A DNA stretch of 50,303 nucleotides from positions 1 to 50,303 of the forward strand of contig NZ_FUIC01000004.1 of assembly GCF_900163695.1 (NCBI RefSeq), in the 5' to 3' direction. The notes beneath the pieces were generated by a model, which was not told the origin of the DNA, did no database searches, and was given only the letters and a program-made list of their open reading frames with translations. This document shows, one piece after another, positions 1-7,885 of the stretch. The number at the start of each line of letters is the position of its first letter. The stretch's first letter is position 1. The stretch comes from Gulosibacter sp. 10. GTDB taxonomy: Bacteria > Actinomycetota > Actinomycetes > Actinomycetales > Microbacteriaceae. The position numbers and the translations under genes are program-made.

Positions 1-315
1 CTGCGCGTCCTCCGAGTTCTGCGCGACTTGTTTCGCCCGGCGGGGCGCCGGGGCGGGCGCCTCCGTGCGCGGGAAGGCGATCGTGTCCACGTCCTGCAGG
101 CTCGGCTCCCGGGTCACCGGCATCACCCGGGTCTTGTCGAACTCGTCCTGCTCCTCGCGGGAGAAGGCGGGCATCCGCTGCGTCGGCTGCGGCAGCTCGA
201 GCTCGTCGGTGGGGGTCTCCCCCGCGTCCGAGGGCTTGTGTGAAGAATTGTTGCCGTCGACGAATGCACGCTGATCGTACGCCTGCGTAGGCTCGTCGTC
301 AGATGTATGGCTCAA
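1..315 (-). CDS. Hypothetical protein, N-terminal part, runs off the window
   Basis: The reverse strand is open for 105 codons from a TTG start (313-315) to the window edge. The TTG lies 6 bases after a GGAGG ribosome binding site (322-326), which is why I chose it. The visible part is hydrophilic and rich in Pro, Ser, Glu and Asp, with no membrane segment or motif I recognise, so it resembles a disordered N-terminal tail whose folded part lies outside. It is divergent from gnd across a 96-base gap. No function can be assigned. Confidence 0.6.
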   Translation of the reverse strand, partial: MSHTSDDEPTQAYDQRAFVDGNNSSHKPSDAGETPTDELELPQPTQRMPAFSREEQDEFDKTRVMPVTREPSLQDVDTIAFPRTEAPAPAPRRAKQVAQNSEDAQ

Positions 316-411
316 CTTCGTCCTCCTGCCGTTGGCTGAGAGGCCAGGCTAACCGCATCCCCGGACAACAGACCGGATAATGGTTCTACTGGACTACCCG
401 AAAGGTGCACA

Positions 412-1875
412 ATGACCTCCACCGACTCAGCTCGGCCCGCCGCGGCGACCGCCAACATCGGTGTTGTCGGCCTCGCCGTCATGGGCGCCAACCTCGCCCG
501 CAACCTCGCCTCGCGCGAGGGCAACACCGTCGCCGTCTACAACCGCTCCCCCGAGCGCACCCGCACGCTGGTCGCGGAGCACCCCGAGGCCGGCTTCGTG
601 CCCGCCGAGTCGGTCGCCGAGTTCGCCGCCTCCCTGCAGCGGCCGCGCACCGCGATCATCATGGTGCAGGCGGGCGCCGGCACCGACGCCGTCATCGATC
701 AGCTCGTCGAGGTCTTCGAGCCGGGCGACATCATCGTCGACGGCGGCAACGCGCTGTTCACCGACACCATCCGCCGCGAGGCCGCGGTGCGGGCCGAAGG
801 CATCCACTTCGTGGGCGCGGGCATCTCGGGCGGCGAGGAGGGCGCCCTCAACGGCCCCTCGATCATGCCCGGCGGGCCCGCGGAGTCCTACGAGACGCTC
901 GGGCCCATCCTCGAGTCCATCGCGGCCCGCGCGCCCGAGGACGGCTCGCCCTGCGTCACCCACATCGGCACCGACGGCGCCGGCCACTTCGTGAAGATGG
1001 TGCACAACGGCATCGAGTACGCCGACATGCAGCTCATCGCCGAGGCCTACGACCTGCTCCGCCGCGTGGGCGGCCTCGAGCCGAAGCAGATCGCCGACGT
1101 GTTCACCGAGTGGAACAAGGGCGACCTCGAGTCCTACCTCATCGAGATCACCGCCGAGGTGCTGCGCCACGAGGACGCCGCCACCGGCAGGCCCTTCGTC
1201 GACATCATCGTCGACCGCGCGGGCATGAAGGGCACCGGCACCTGGACCGTGCAGAACGCCCTCTCGCTGGGCATCCCCGCCTCGGGCATCGGCGAGGCCG
1301 TCTTCGCCCGCGGCGTCTCCGGCCGCGTCGAGCAGCGCGAGGCCGTGCGCCCGACCATCGCCGCCCGCCCGGAGCCCGTCGCCGTCGACGAGCAGTTCGT
1401 CGAGCACGTGCGCCGCGCGCTCTACTCCTCGAAGGTGATCGCCTACGCGCAGGGCTTCGACCTCATCCTCGCCGGTGCGAAGGAGTACGGCTGGGAGATC
1501 GATCCGGGCGCGGTGTCGAAGATCTGGCGCGCGGGCTGCATCATCCGCGCCCGCTTCCTCAACCGCATCGCCGACGCCTACGACCGCGACGCCGACCTCC
1601 AGTCGCTCATCGCCGACCCGTACTTCGCCGGCGAGGTCGCCGAGGGCGCGGCGGCCTGGCGCGAGGTCGTGGCCACCGCGGCCCGGTCCGGCGTGCCCGC
1701 CCCCGCGTTCTCCTCGACGCTCGCGTACTACGACTCGCTCGCGAGCGACCGGCTCCCCGCGGCCCTCATCCAGGGCCAGCGCGACTTCTTCGGCGCGCAC
1801 ACCTACGGGCGCGTCGACCGCGAGGGCACCTTCCACACCAACTGGTCCGGCGACCGCTCCGAGGTCGAGCTGTGA
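412..1875 (+). CDS. gnd: 6-phosphogluconate dehydrogenase, decarboxylating
   Basis: Oxidative pentose phosphate enzyme that converts 6-phosphogluconate to ribulose 5-phosphate and CO2 with reduction of NAD(P)+ in the cytosol. The 487-residue protein has the dinucleotide-binding stretch GLAVMGANLARN (residues 20-31), the GISGGEEGA substrate loop (137-145) and KMVHNGIEYADMQ (195-207), whose Lys195 matches the catalytic lysine. The rest is the long helical C-terminal domain, so length and order are normal for the family. The ATG has an AAAGG site 7 bases upstream. The stop overlaps the GTG of the ankyrin gene (GTGA), so the two are probably translated together. Identity is firm; coenzyme preference cannot be read from the sequence. 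Confidence 0.97.
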   Translation: MTSTDSARPAAATANIGVVGLAVMGANLARNLASREGNTVAVYNRSPERTRTLVAEHPEAGFVPAESVAEFAASLQRPRTAIIMVQAGAGTDAVIDQLVEVFEPGDIIVDGGNALFTDTIRREAAVRAEGIHFVGAGISGGEEGALNGPSIMPGGPAESYETLGPILESIAARAPEDGSPCVTHIGTDGAGHFVKMVHNGIEYADMQLIAEAYDLLRRVGGLEPKQIADVFTEWNKGDLESYLIEITAEVLRHEDAATGRPFVDIIVDRAGMKGTGTWTVQNALSLGIPASGIGEAVFARGVSGRVEQREAVRPTIAARPEPVAVDEQFVEHVRRALYSSKVIAYAQGFDLILAGAKEYGWEIDPGAVSKIWRAGCIIRARFLNRIADAYDRDADLQSLIADPYFAGEVAEGAAAWREVVATAARSGVPAPAFSSTLAYYDSLASDRLPAALIQGQRDFFGAHTYGRVDREGTFHTNWSGDRSEVEL

Positions 1876-2288
1876 CCGAGGGCTCGGGACTCTCGGACGA
1901 GACGATCGAGCTCGCCAACCGGCTCTTCGACTACGCCCGCGAGGGCCGCACGGCGGAGCTCGGCGCGTATCTCGACGCCGGCGCCCCCGTCAACATGCGC
2001 AACGCCAAGGGCGACACGCTGCTGACGCTCGCCGCCTACCACACCGAGCCCGAGACGGTCGCGATGCTGCTCGAGCACGGCGCCGACGTCGAGGCCGCCA
2101 ACGACCGCGGGCAGCGCGCGCTCACGTGCGCCGTGTTCAAGCAGGATGTGCGGAGTGCGCGCATCCTGCTCGCGGCCGGCGCGGATCCGGACGCCGGACA
2201 GCCCTCGGCGCGCGGGACGGCCGAGGTGTTCGGCTGGCCCGAGTTCGAGGAGCTCCTGGCCGAGGTCCGCGGAGCGGAGTCCTCGTGA
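1872..2288 (+). CDS. Small ankyrin-repeat protein
   Basis: A 138-residue protein starting at a GTG that overlaps the gnd stop codon by four bases. It contains about three ankyrin units: a degenerate first one (about residues 12-38), then two clear ones with the pattern GDTLLTLAAYH...LLEHGADVEAAN and GQRALTCAVFK...ILLAAGADPDAG (about 41-106). It has no signal peptide or membrane segment, so it should be a cytosolic protein-binding module. Its own stop overlaps the GTG of the next gene, again as GTGA. The partner is unknown; the tight coupling to gnd suggests, but does not prove, a link with Gnd or with the flavin enzyme downstream. Confidence 0.9.
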   Translation: MTEGSGLSDETIELANRLFDYAREGRTAELGAYLDAGAPVNMRNAKGDTLLTLAAYHTEPETVAMLLEHGADVEAANDRGQRALTCAVFKQDVRSARILLAAGADPDAGQPSARGTAEVFGWPEFEELLAEVRGAESS

Positions 2289-3310
2289 CGGGCGCACGGC
2301 CGCTGCGGCGGCTCGGCTTCATCCACCTCGTGCCCACGTCGCGGGAGCGGCCCGCGGCGGGGCTCGAGGATGCGATCGAGCTGTTCCGCTTCGCCGAGGA
2401 GCTCGGGCTCGACAGCGGCTGGATCCGCACCCGGCACCTGCAGTACGGGCTGTCGGCTCCCGCCGTGCTCTTCGGCGCCCTCTCGCAGCGGACCTCGCGC
2501 ATCGGTCTCGGCAACGCGGTGATCCCCGTGGGGCACGAGAACCCGTTCCGGCTCGCCGAGGATCTGGCCACGGCCGATCTGCTATCGGGCGGACGCCTGC
2601 AGCCCGGCCTCAGCGTGCACGGCCCAGGTTATCCGGACGACGCCGTCAACGACGCGGTCTTCGACGCCGGATGGCGCGAGGAGGACTACTCCTACGCGCG
2701 CATCGAGCGGCTGCGCTCCTTCCTGCGCGGCGACCGGGTGCGCGAGCTGCCGGAGTATCAGGGCTTCGGCGGCGACGTCGACTCGGAGCGCGTCGAGCCG
2801 CACAGCCCGGGGCTCGCGGACCGGCTCTGGTACGGCGGCGGCTCGCTGCGCTCGGCGCGCTGGGCCGGCGAGCACGGCTACCTCTGGCTCGTGAGCAATA
2901 TCAGCTCGGCGGAGCACGGGGTCGAGCAGTTCGACCTCGCCCAGCGGGCGCAGATTGACGCCTACCGGGCCGCGCATCCCGCCGGCGACGCCGCCCGCAC
3001 GGCGGTCGCGCGCGTGATCGTCCCCACCGACGGCGCCTCGGATGCCCGGGCCGCCCGCTACCGGGAGTACGTGGAGGCGCGCACCCCGCGCACGAAGCGC
3101 GTCCACGGCCGGAACACCATCATCGCGCAGGACGTGCTCGGCTCCCTCGACGAGATCGTGGAGCGCATCGCGGCCGACGCGGCCTTCCGCGCCGCCGACG
3201 ACTACCTCTTCGAGCTGCCCTTCGAGTTCGAGCTCGACGACTGGAAGCACATCCTCGAGCAGCTCGCCACGCGCATCGGCCCCACCCTGGGCTGGGAACC
3301 GGGCCGCTGA
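2285..3310 (+). CDS. LLM-class flavin-dependent oxidoreductase (luciferase-like)
   Basis: A 341-residue TIM-barrel enzyme of the bacterial luciferase-like family, which uses FMN or F420. The start LRRLGFIHLVPT gives the first beta strand, followed by an AEELGLDSGWIRTRHLQ segment, a conserved SRIGLGNAVIPVGHENPFRLAED region (about residues 77-100) and LSGGRLQPGLSVHGPG. A P-T-D-G segment and a helical C-terminus finish the barrel. The GTG start overlaps the ankyrin stop, making a three-gene coupled unit with gnd. The substrate is unknown, and I cannot choose between FMN and F420 from motifs alone. A strong hairpin follows the gene. Confidence 0.88.
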   Translation: MTGARPLRRLGFIHLVPTSRERPAAGLEDAIELFRFAEELGLDSGWIRTRHLQYGLSAPAVLFGALSQRTSRIGLGNAVIPVGHENPFRLAEDLATADLLSGGRLQPGLSVHGPGYPDDAVNDAVFDAGWREEDYSYARIERLRSFLRGDRVRELPEYQGFGGDVDSERVEPHSPGLADRLWYGGGSLRSARWAGEHGYLWLVSNISSAEHGVEQFDLAQRAQIDAYRAAHPAGDAARTAVARVIVPTDGASDARAARYREYVEARTPRTKRVHGRNTIIAQDVLGSLDEIVERIAADAAFRAADDYLFELPFEFELDDWKHILEQLATRIGPTLGWEPGR

Positions 3311-3329
3311 CGCGCCCCGCACCGAGCAG

Positions 3330-3387
3330 GAAATTGGCCACGGCCGGTCGTTCTCGCTGCTGAGAACGACCGGCCGTGGCCGATTTC
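3330..3387. terminator. Large hairpin terminator between convergent genes
   Basis: Arms 3330-3355 and 3362-3387 pair over 26 bp with a single G-T wobble around a 6-base loop. The core of the arm reads GGCCACGGCCGGTCGTTCTC. It lies between the oxidoreductase gene and metE, which converge, so it can serve both directions. Short T-rich flanks (ATTT on either side) fit a bidirectional terminator. Confidence 0.8.
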
Positions 3388-3404
3388 CGGCGGGCGGAAG
3401 GGGA

Positions 3405-5726
3405 TCAGGCGCGCTGCGACTGGCGCTCGCGGGCCTCGAGGGTGGCCGCGACGAGGTGCTTCAGGCTCGCCACGGTCTCCTCGTAGCCGCGGGTCTTGAG
3501 GCCGCAGTCCGGGTTGATCCAGAGGTGGCGGACGGGGATGGAGTCGGCCGCGATGCTCACGAGCTCGGCGATCTCCTCCTGGCTCGGCACGCGCGGCGAG
3601 TGAATGTCCCACACGCCGGGTCCGATGCCGCGGGCGTAGTCGTGCTGCTCGAGGTCGGCGACGACCTCCATGCGCGAGCGCGCGGCCTCGATCGAGGTCA
3701 CGTCGGCGTCGAGGCCGTCGATCGCGTCGATGATGACGCCGAACTCGGAGTAGCAGAGGTGGGTGTGGATCTGCGTCTCGGGCCTGGCCACCGCGGTGGC
3801 GAGGCGGAAGGAGTCCACCGACCAGCGCAGGTAGTCCTCGTGCCTGTCGCGCTCGAGCGGCAGCAGCTCGCGCAGCGCCGGCTCGTCGACCTGGATGATG
3901 CCGATGCCGGCGGCCTCGAGGTCGGCCACCTCGTCGCGCAGGGCGAGGGCGACCTGGTTCGCCGTCTCCTCGAGCGGCTGGTCGTCGCGCACGAACGACC
4001 AGGCGAGGATCGTCACGGGGCCGGTGAGCATGCCCTTGACGGGCTTCTCGGTGAGCGACTGCGCGTACGTGCTCCACCCGACCGTGATGGGGGCGGGACG
4101 CGAGACGTCGCCCCAGAGGATCGAGGGGCGCGTGCAGCGCGAGCCGTAGGACTGCACCCAGCCGTTCGAGGTGGTCGCGAAGCCGTCGAGGTTCTCCGCG
4201 AAGTACTGCACCATGTCGTTGCGCTCGGGCTCGCCGTGCACGAGCACGTCGAGGCCGATCTCCTCCTGCAGCTCGATCACGCGCCGGATCTCCTCGCGCA
4301 GGAACTGCTCGTACTCGGCGCCGTCGATCTCGCCGCGGGTGAAGCGGCGGCGGGCGACGCGGATCTCCGAGGTCTGCGGGTAGGAGCCGATCGTGGTGGT
4401 CGGCAGCGCGGGCAGGCCGAAGGCGGCCTCCTGCGCGGCGTCGCGCTCGGCGTAGTCGGCGCGCGCGAGGTCGGCGGCGGTGACGGCGGCGGTGCGCTCT
4501 CGGATCTCGGCCTTGCGGACGCCCTCGGCCTGCTGCCGGTCGGCGAAGGCCGCGGCGGCGGCCTCGAATTCCTCGGCAGAGGCCTCGCGGCCCTGCTCGA
4601 GCGCGCGGGCGAGCGCGACGATCTGCGCGGTCTTCTCGTCGGCGAAGGCGAGCCAGGAGCGCAGCTGCGGCGCGAGCCCGGTCTCGTCCTCGAGGGTGTG
4701 GGGCACGTGGAAGAGCGAGGTGGAGGAGGATGCGGTCACCGGCGCGCCGGTCGCCGCCACGGCCTCGAGCTTCTCGAACGCCGCGCCGAGGTCGCCGCGC
4801 CAGATGTTGTGGCCGTCGATGACGCCGGCCACCGCGCGCACCTCGGGGAACTCGCCGAGCACGGCGGGGGCGGTGCCGCGGATGAGGTCGAAGCCGACGG
4901 CCTCGACGCCGGCCCCGGCGAGGGCGCGGTAGGCCGCGTCCGGCAGCGAGGCGTAGCTCGTGGCCACGAAGAGCGAGGGGCGGTCCTGCGCGCCGGCGAG
5001 CACGCCGTAGGCGCGGGACGCCGCGTCGGCGAGCGCCTCGGGCGAGGCGCCGAGGGTCTCCGCCACGAGGGCCGACTCGTCGAGCTGCACCCATTCGGCG
5101 CCGGCCGCCTTGAGGTCCGCGAGGAGCTCGACGTACACGGGCAGCAGGTCCTCGAGGCGGCTGAGCGGGTCGAAGCCCTCGGGGGCGTCGTCCGCGGCCT
5201 TGGCGAGTGCGAGGAAGGTGACCGGGCCGACCACCGTCGGGCGCGTGCGGTAGCCGGCATCGGCGGCCTCGCGGACCTCGGCGGCGCGCTCGCGGTTCGC
5301 GTAGCGGAACACTGTGCCGGGGGCGATCTCCGGCACGAGGTAGTGGTAGTTCGTGTCGAACCACTTGGTCATCTCGAGGGCCGGGTGCTCGGCGTCGCCG
5401 CGGGCGAGCACGAAGGCGGCGTCGGCGTCGATCCCGCCCTCGGCCGGCACGACGTCGGCGAACCGCGCGGGGACCGCGCCCACCGTCACGAGGGTGTCGA
5501 GGACGTGGTCGTAGGTCGAGGCGGCCTCGGGGATGGAGGAGTCCTCGCGGCCGAGCCCCGCGGCTGCGAGCGCCTCGCGGGCCGCCGCGCGGACGGCGCG
5601 GCGGGCATCCTCCAGTCCGGCGCGATCGAGCTTGCCGCGCCAGTAGGCCTCCAGCGCCTTCTTGAGGTCGCGGTTGCGGCCGATGCGCGGGTAGCCGAGC
5701 ACGGTGCCGGTGGGGAAATTCGACAT
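3405..5726 (-). CDS. metE: Cobalamin-independent methionine synthase
   Basis: 5-methyltetrahydropteroyltriglutamate-homocysteine methyltransferase, the last step of methionine synthesis without B12. The 773-residue protein has both halves of the family: an N-terminal domain starting TGTVLGYPRIGRNRDLKKA and a catalytic C-terminal barrel. The zinc ligands are visible as HTHLCYSEF (His and Cys near residues 656-658) and NPDCGLKTR (Cys near 741), with a further Glu in IEAARSRME. The length is slightly above the usual 750-760. The ATG follows an AGGAG site closely. metF lies directly upstream on the same strand with a 63-base gap, so the methyl donor and its user are probably one operon. No cobalamin riboswitch fits in that gap. 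Confidence 0.97.
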   Translation of the reverse strand: MSNFPTGTVLGYPRIGRNRDLKKALEAYWRGKLDRAGLEDARRAVRAAAREALAAAGLGREDSSIPEAASTYDHVLDTLVTVGAVPARFADVVPAEGGIDADAAFVLARGDAEHPALEMTKWFDTNYHYLVPEIAPGTVFRYANRERAAEVREAADAGYRTRPTVVGPVTFLALAKAADDAPEGFDPLSRLEDLLPVYVELLADLKAAGAEWVQLDESALVAETLGASPEALADAASRAYGVLAGAQDRPSLFVATSYASLPDAAYRALAGAGVEAVGFDLIRGTAPAVLGEFPEVRAVAGVIDGHNIWRGDLGAAFEKLEAVAATGAPVTASSSTSLFHVPHTLEDETGLAPQLRSWLAFADEKTAQIVALARALEQGREASAEEFEAAAAAFADRQQAEGVRKAEIRERTAAVTAADLARADYAERDAAQEAAFGLPALPTTTIGSYPQTSEIRVARRRFTRGEIDGAEYEQFLREEIRRVIELQEEIGLDVLVHGEPERNDMVQYFAENLDGFATTSNGWVQSYGSRCTRPSILWGDVSRPAPITVGWSTYAQSLTEKPVKGMLTGPVTILAWSFVRDDQPLEETANQVALALRDEVADLEAAGIGIIQVDEPALRELLPLERDRHEDYLRWSVDSFRLATAVARPETQIHTHLCYSEFGVIIDAIDGLDADVTSIEAARSRMEVVADLEQHDYARGIGPGVWDIHSPRVPSQEEIAELVSIAADSIPVRHLWINPDCGLKTRGYEETVASLKHLVAATLEARERQSQRA

Positions 5727-5789
5727 GGTTCTCCTAGTCAGGGGTCGGGTGCAGAGCGATAGTGGGAGTCGGGGCGGCCCGGGCGCGCC

Positions 5790-6686
5790 TCAGGCGGCGA
5801 CGGGCTCGACGGATGCGTCCGCGGGGCTGATCGCGCCGAGCCGGCTGAGCAGCTCGAGGGGCTCGTCGGTGCGGTTGTGGGTGTAGACGTGGATGCCCGG
5901 GGCGCCGCCCTCGAGCAGGTCGTGGCTCATCGCGGCGGCGTGGGCGATGCCGAGCTCGCGCCGCGCGCGATCGGACCGGCAGGCGTCCAGCGAGCGCCGC
6001 CAGCGCTCGGGCACGGCCTCCCCCGCCAGCTCCGCCATGCGCTGCAGGCGGGCCACGGAGGTGATGGGCATCACGCCGGGCATGATCGGCATGGCGACGC
6101 CTCGCGCCCTCGCGCCCTCGACGAAGCGCAGATAGTCCTCGGCCTCGAAGAAGAGCTGGGTGATGGCGAGGTTGGCGCCGGCGGCCTGCTTGGCGAGCAG
6201 GGCGTCGTAGTCCTGCTCGATCGACCGCGATTGCGGGTGGCCGTTGGGGTACGCCGCGACGACCAGCAGCGGCTCCTCCCCCGGGGTCCGGCGCGCGTCG
6301 CGGCGCCGGCGGATGAACTCGGTCAGCTCGGCGCCGCTGCGCAGGTCGCCGAGGAACTCGTCCGTCTCGGCGAGCCCCTTCGGCGGGTCGCCGCGCAGCG
6401 CGAGGAAGTCGAGGATGCCGTTCTCGATGAAACGGTCGATGATCGCGCCCGCCTCGGCCTCGGAGGAGCCCACGCACGTGAGGTGCGCGAGCGGCCGCGC
6501 GTCGCCGTTGCGGCGGATCTGGCGGAGCACGTCGAGCGACGCGTCCCTCGAGGAGCCGCCCGCGCCGAACGTCACCGAGATGAACTCCGGTCCGGCCTCG
6601 CCGAGCACCCGGGTGATCTCGGGCATTCGTTCCGCGACCTTGGCGGTCCGCGGAGGGAAGAGCTCGAACGAGAACGGGAATGGCAT
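5790..6686 (-). CDS. metF: Methylenetetrahydrofolate reductase
   Basis: Reduces 5,10-methylene-THF to 5-methyl-THF, the methyl donor used by MetE just downstream. The 298-residue protein opens with FSFELFPPRT, carries VTFGAGGSSRD (about residues 39-49), HLTCVGSS and LRGDPPKG (about 117-124), all typical of the flavin barrel, and ends in the usual helices. The length is normal. The start ATG (6684-6686) has no recognisable ribosome binding site. A TAAAAT box sits 7 bases upstream on the coding strand, so transcription may begin at or near the ATG (leaderless mRNA). It is probably transcribed with metE, separately from prs, since a hairpin lies between prs and metF. Confidence 0.95.
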   Translation of the reverse strand: MPFPFSFELFPPRTAKVAERMPEITRVLGEAGPEFISVTFGAGGSSRDASLDVLRQIRRNGDARPLAHLTCVGSSEAEAGAIIDRFIENGILDFLALRGDPPKGLAETDEFLGDLRSGAELTEFIRRRRDARRTPGEEPLLVVAAYPNGHPQSRSIEQDYDALLAKQAAGANLAITQLFFEAEDYLRFVEGARARGVAMPIMPGVMPITSVARLQRMAELAGEAVPERWRRSLDACRSDRARRELGIAHAAAMSHDLLEGGAPGIHVYTHNRTDEPLELLSRLGAISPADASVEPVAA

Positions 6687-6749
6687 GCCGACTATTTTAG
6701 GGGTGGCTCCACGACTTCGTATTGGTATGTCGATGGGTGACAGAACATT

Positions 6750-6781
6750 ACAGCCCGTGACGCGGAGGCGTCACGGGCTGT
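6750..6781 (-). terminator. Hairpin terminator after prs
   Basis: Perfect 14-bp stem (6750-6763 with 6768-6781) and a 4-base loop, arm ACAGCCCGTGACGC. It lies 25 bases past the prs stop and is followed on the minus strand by TAATGTTCTGT, moderately T-rich. It separates prs from metF. Confidence 0.8.
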
Positions 6782-6805
6782 GATGATGCGGTATATGCGC
6801 TCGGG

Positions 6806-7786
6806 CTATGCGGCCCCGTCGAACATCGAGGTGACGGAGCCGTCCTCGAAGACCTCGTGGATGGCGCGGGCGAGCAGGGGCGCGATCGGCAGCACCGTGA
6901 GGCTGTCGAACCGCTTGGACTCGGTGACCGGCAGGGTGTCGGTGACGACCACCTCGTCGATCGCCTCGCAGGTGAGCCGCTCCACGGCGGGTCCGGAGAA
7001 CACGGCGTGGGTGGCGGCCACGACCACCTTGGCCGCGCCGTTGGCCTTGAGCGCCTGGGCGGCCTTCTGGATCGTGCCGCCGGTGTCGATGAGGTCGTCG
7101 ACCATGAGGCAGGTGCGCCCGTCCACCTTGCCGACGATCTCGTGCACCGAGACCTCGTTCGCGACGGTGGGGTCGCGGCGCTTGTGGATGATCGCGAGCG
7201 GCGCGTCGAGCTCCCCCGACCAGCGGTCGGCGACGCGGACGCGGCCCATGTCGGGCGAGACCACGGTGAGGTTCGGGTCGTCGCCGAGCTTGTCGCGGAA
7301 GTAGTTCATGAGCACGGGCATCGCGAAGAGGTGGTCCACGGGGCCGTCGAAGAAGCCCTGGATCTGCGAGGCGTGCAGGTCGACCGACATGATGCGGTCG
7401 GCGCCCGCCGTCTTGAACAGGTCCGCCATGAGACGAGCCGAGATCGGTTCCCGACCTCGGCCCTTCTTGTCCTGCCGCGCATAGGGATAGCACGGCATCA
7501 CGACGGTGATGCGCTTCGCGGAGGCGCGCTTGAGCGCGTCCACCATGATGAGCTGCTCCATGACCCACTCGTTGATGGGGTCGGTGTGGGACTGGATGAC
7601 GAACGCGTCCGCGCCGCGGACCGACTCGCTGTATCGCGCGTAGATCTCGCCGTTCGCGAACGTGCGGGTCTCCGTCTCGAGCACCTCCGTGCCCAGGTTC
7701 TCGGCGACCTCCTTGGCGAGCTGCGGATGAGCCCTCCCGGAGATGAGGACCAATCGCTTTTCGCCGGGGTGAGAAATGCCGGACAC
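6806..7786 (-). CDS. prs: Ribose-phosphate diphosphokinase (PRPP synthetase)
   Basis: Makes PRPP from ribose 5-phosphate and ATP for nucleotide, His and Trp synthesis. The 326-residue protein has ETRTFANGEIYARYSESVRG (about residues 38-57), MPCYPYARQDKKGRGREPIS with the ATP-binding loop, DLHASQIQGFF with the catalytic His, and the PRPP-binding loop VDDLIDTGGTI (about 226-236). It starts at a GTG (7784-7786) placed 6 bases after AAAGGCGG on the coding strand. It follows glmU on the same strand with a gap of about 100 bases, a pairing common in bacteria. Confidence 0.97.
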   Translation of the reverse strand: MSGISHPGEKRLVLISGRAHPQLAKEVAENLGTEVLETETRTFANGEIYARYSESVRGADAFVIQSHTDPINEWVMEQLIMVDALKRASAKRITVVMPCYPYARQDKKGRGREPISARLMADLFKTAGADRIMSVDLHASQIQGFFDGPVDHLFAMPVLMNYFRDKLGDDPNLTVVSPDMGRVRVADRWSGELDAPLAIIHKRRDPTVANEVSVHEIVGKVDGRTCLMVDDLIDTGGTIQKAAQALKANGAAKVVVAATHAVFSGPAVERLTCEAIDEVVVTDTLPVTESKRFDSLTVLPIAPLLARAIHEVFEDGSVTSMFDGAA

Positions 7787-7885
7787 CTAATACCGCCTTT
7801 GTGATGATGATCGGCTTACACGTGCATGCAAGTCAGGATTGACATGGACAGGGGATGACATCGTCCTGAGGGGGACAGGGAAAGA

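Noticed and set aside
427-1836. Long open frame antisense to gnd
   Set aside because: High-G+C shadow frame: it mirrors a strong gnd match and has no ribosome binding site or recognisable domain.
3042-5762. 906-codon open frame antisense to metE
   Set aside because: Shadow of metE on the opposite strand; composition (Ala, Gly, Arg, Val) is that of an antisense frame in high-G+C DNA.
5727-5789. Cobalamin or SAM riboswitch before metE
   Set aside because: The gap is only 63 bases and shows none of the expected conserved boxes.
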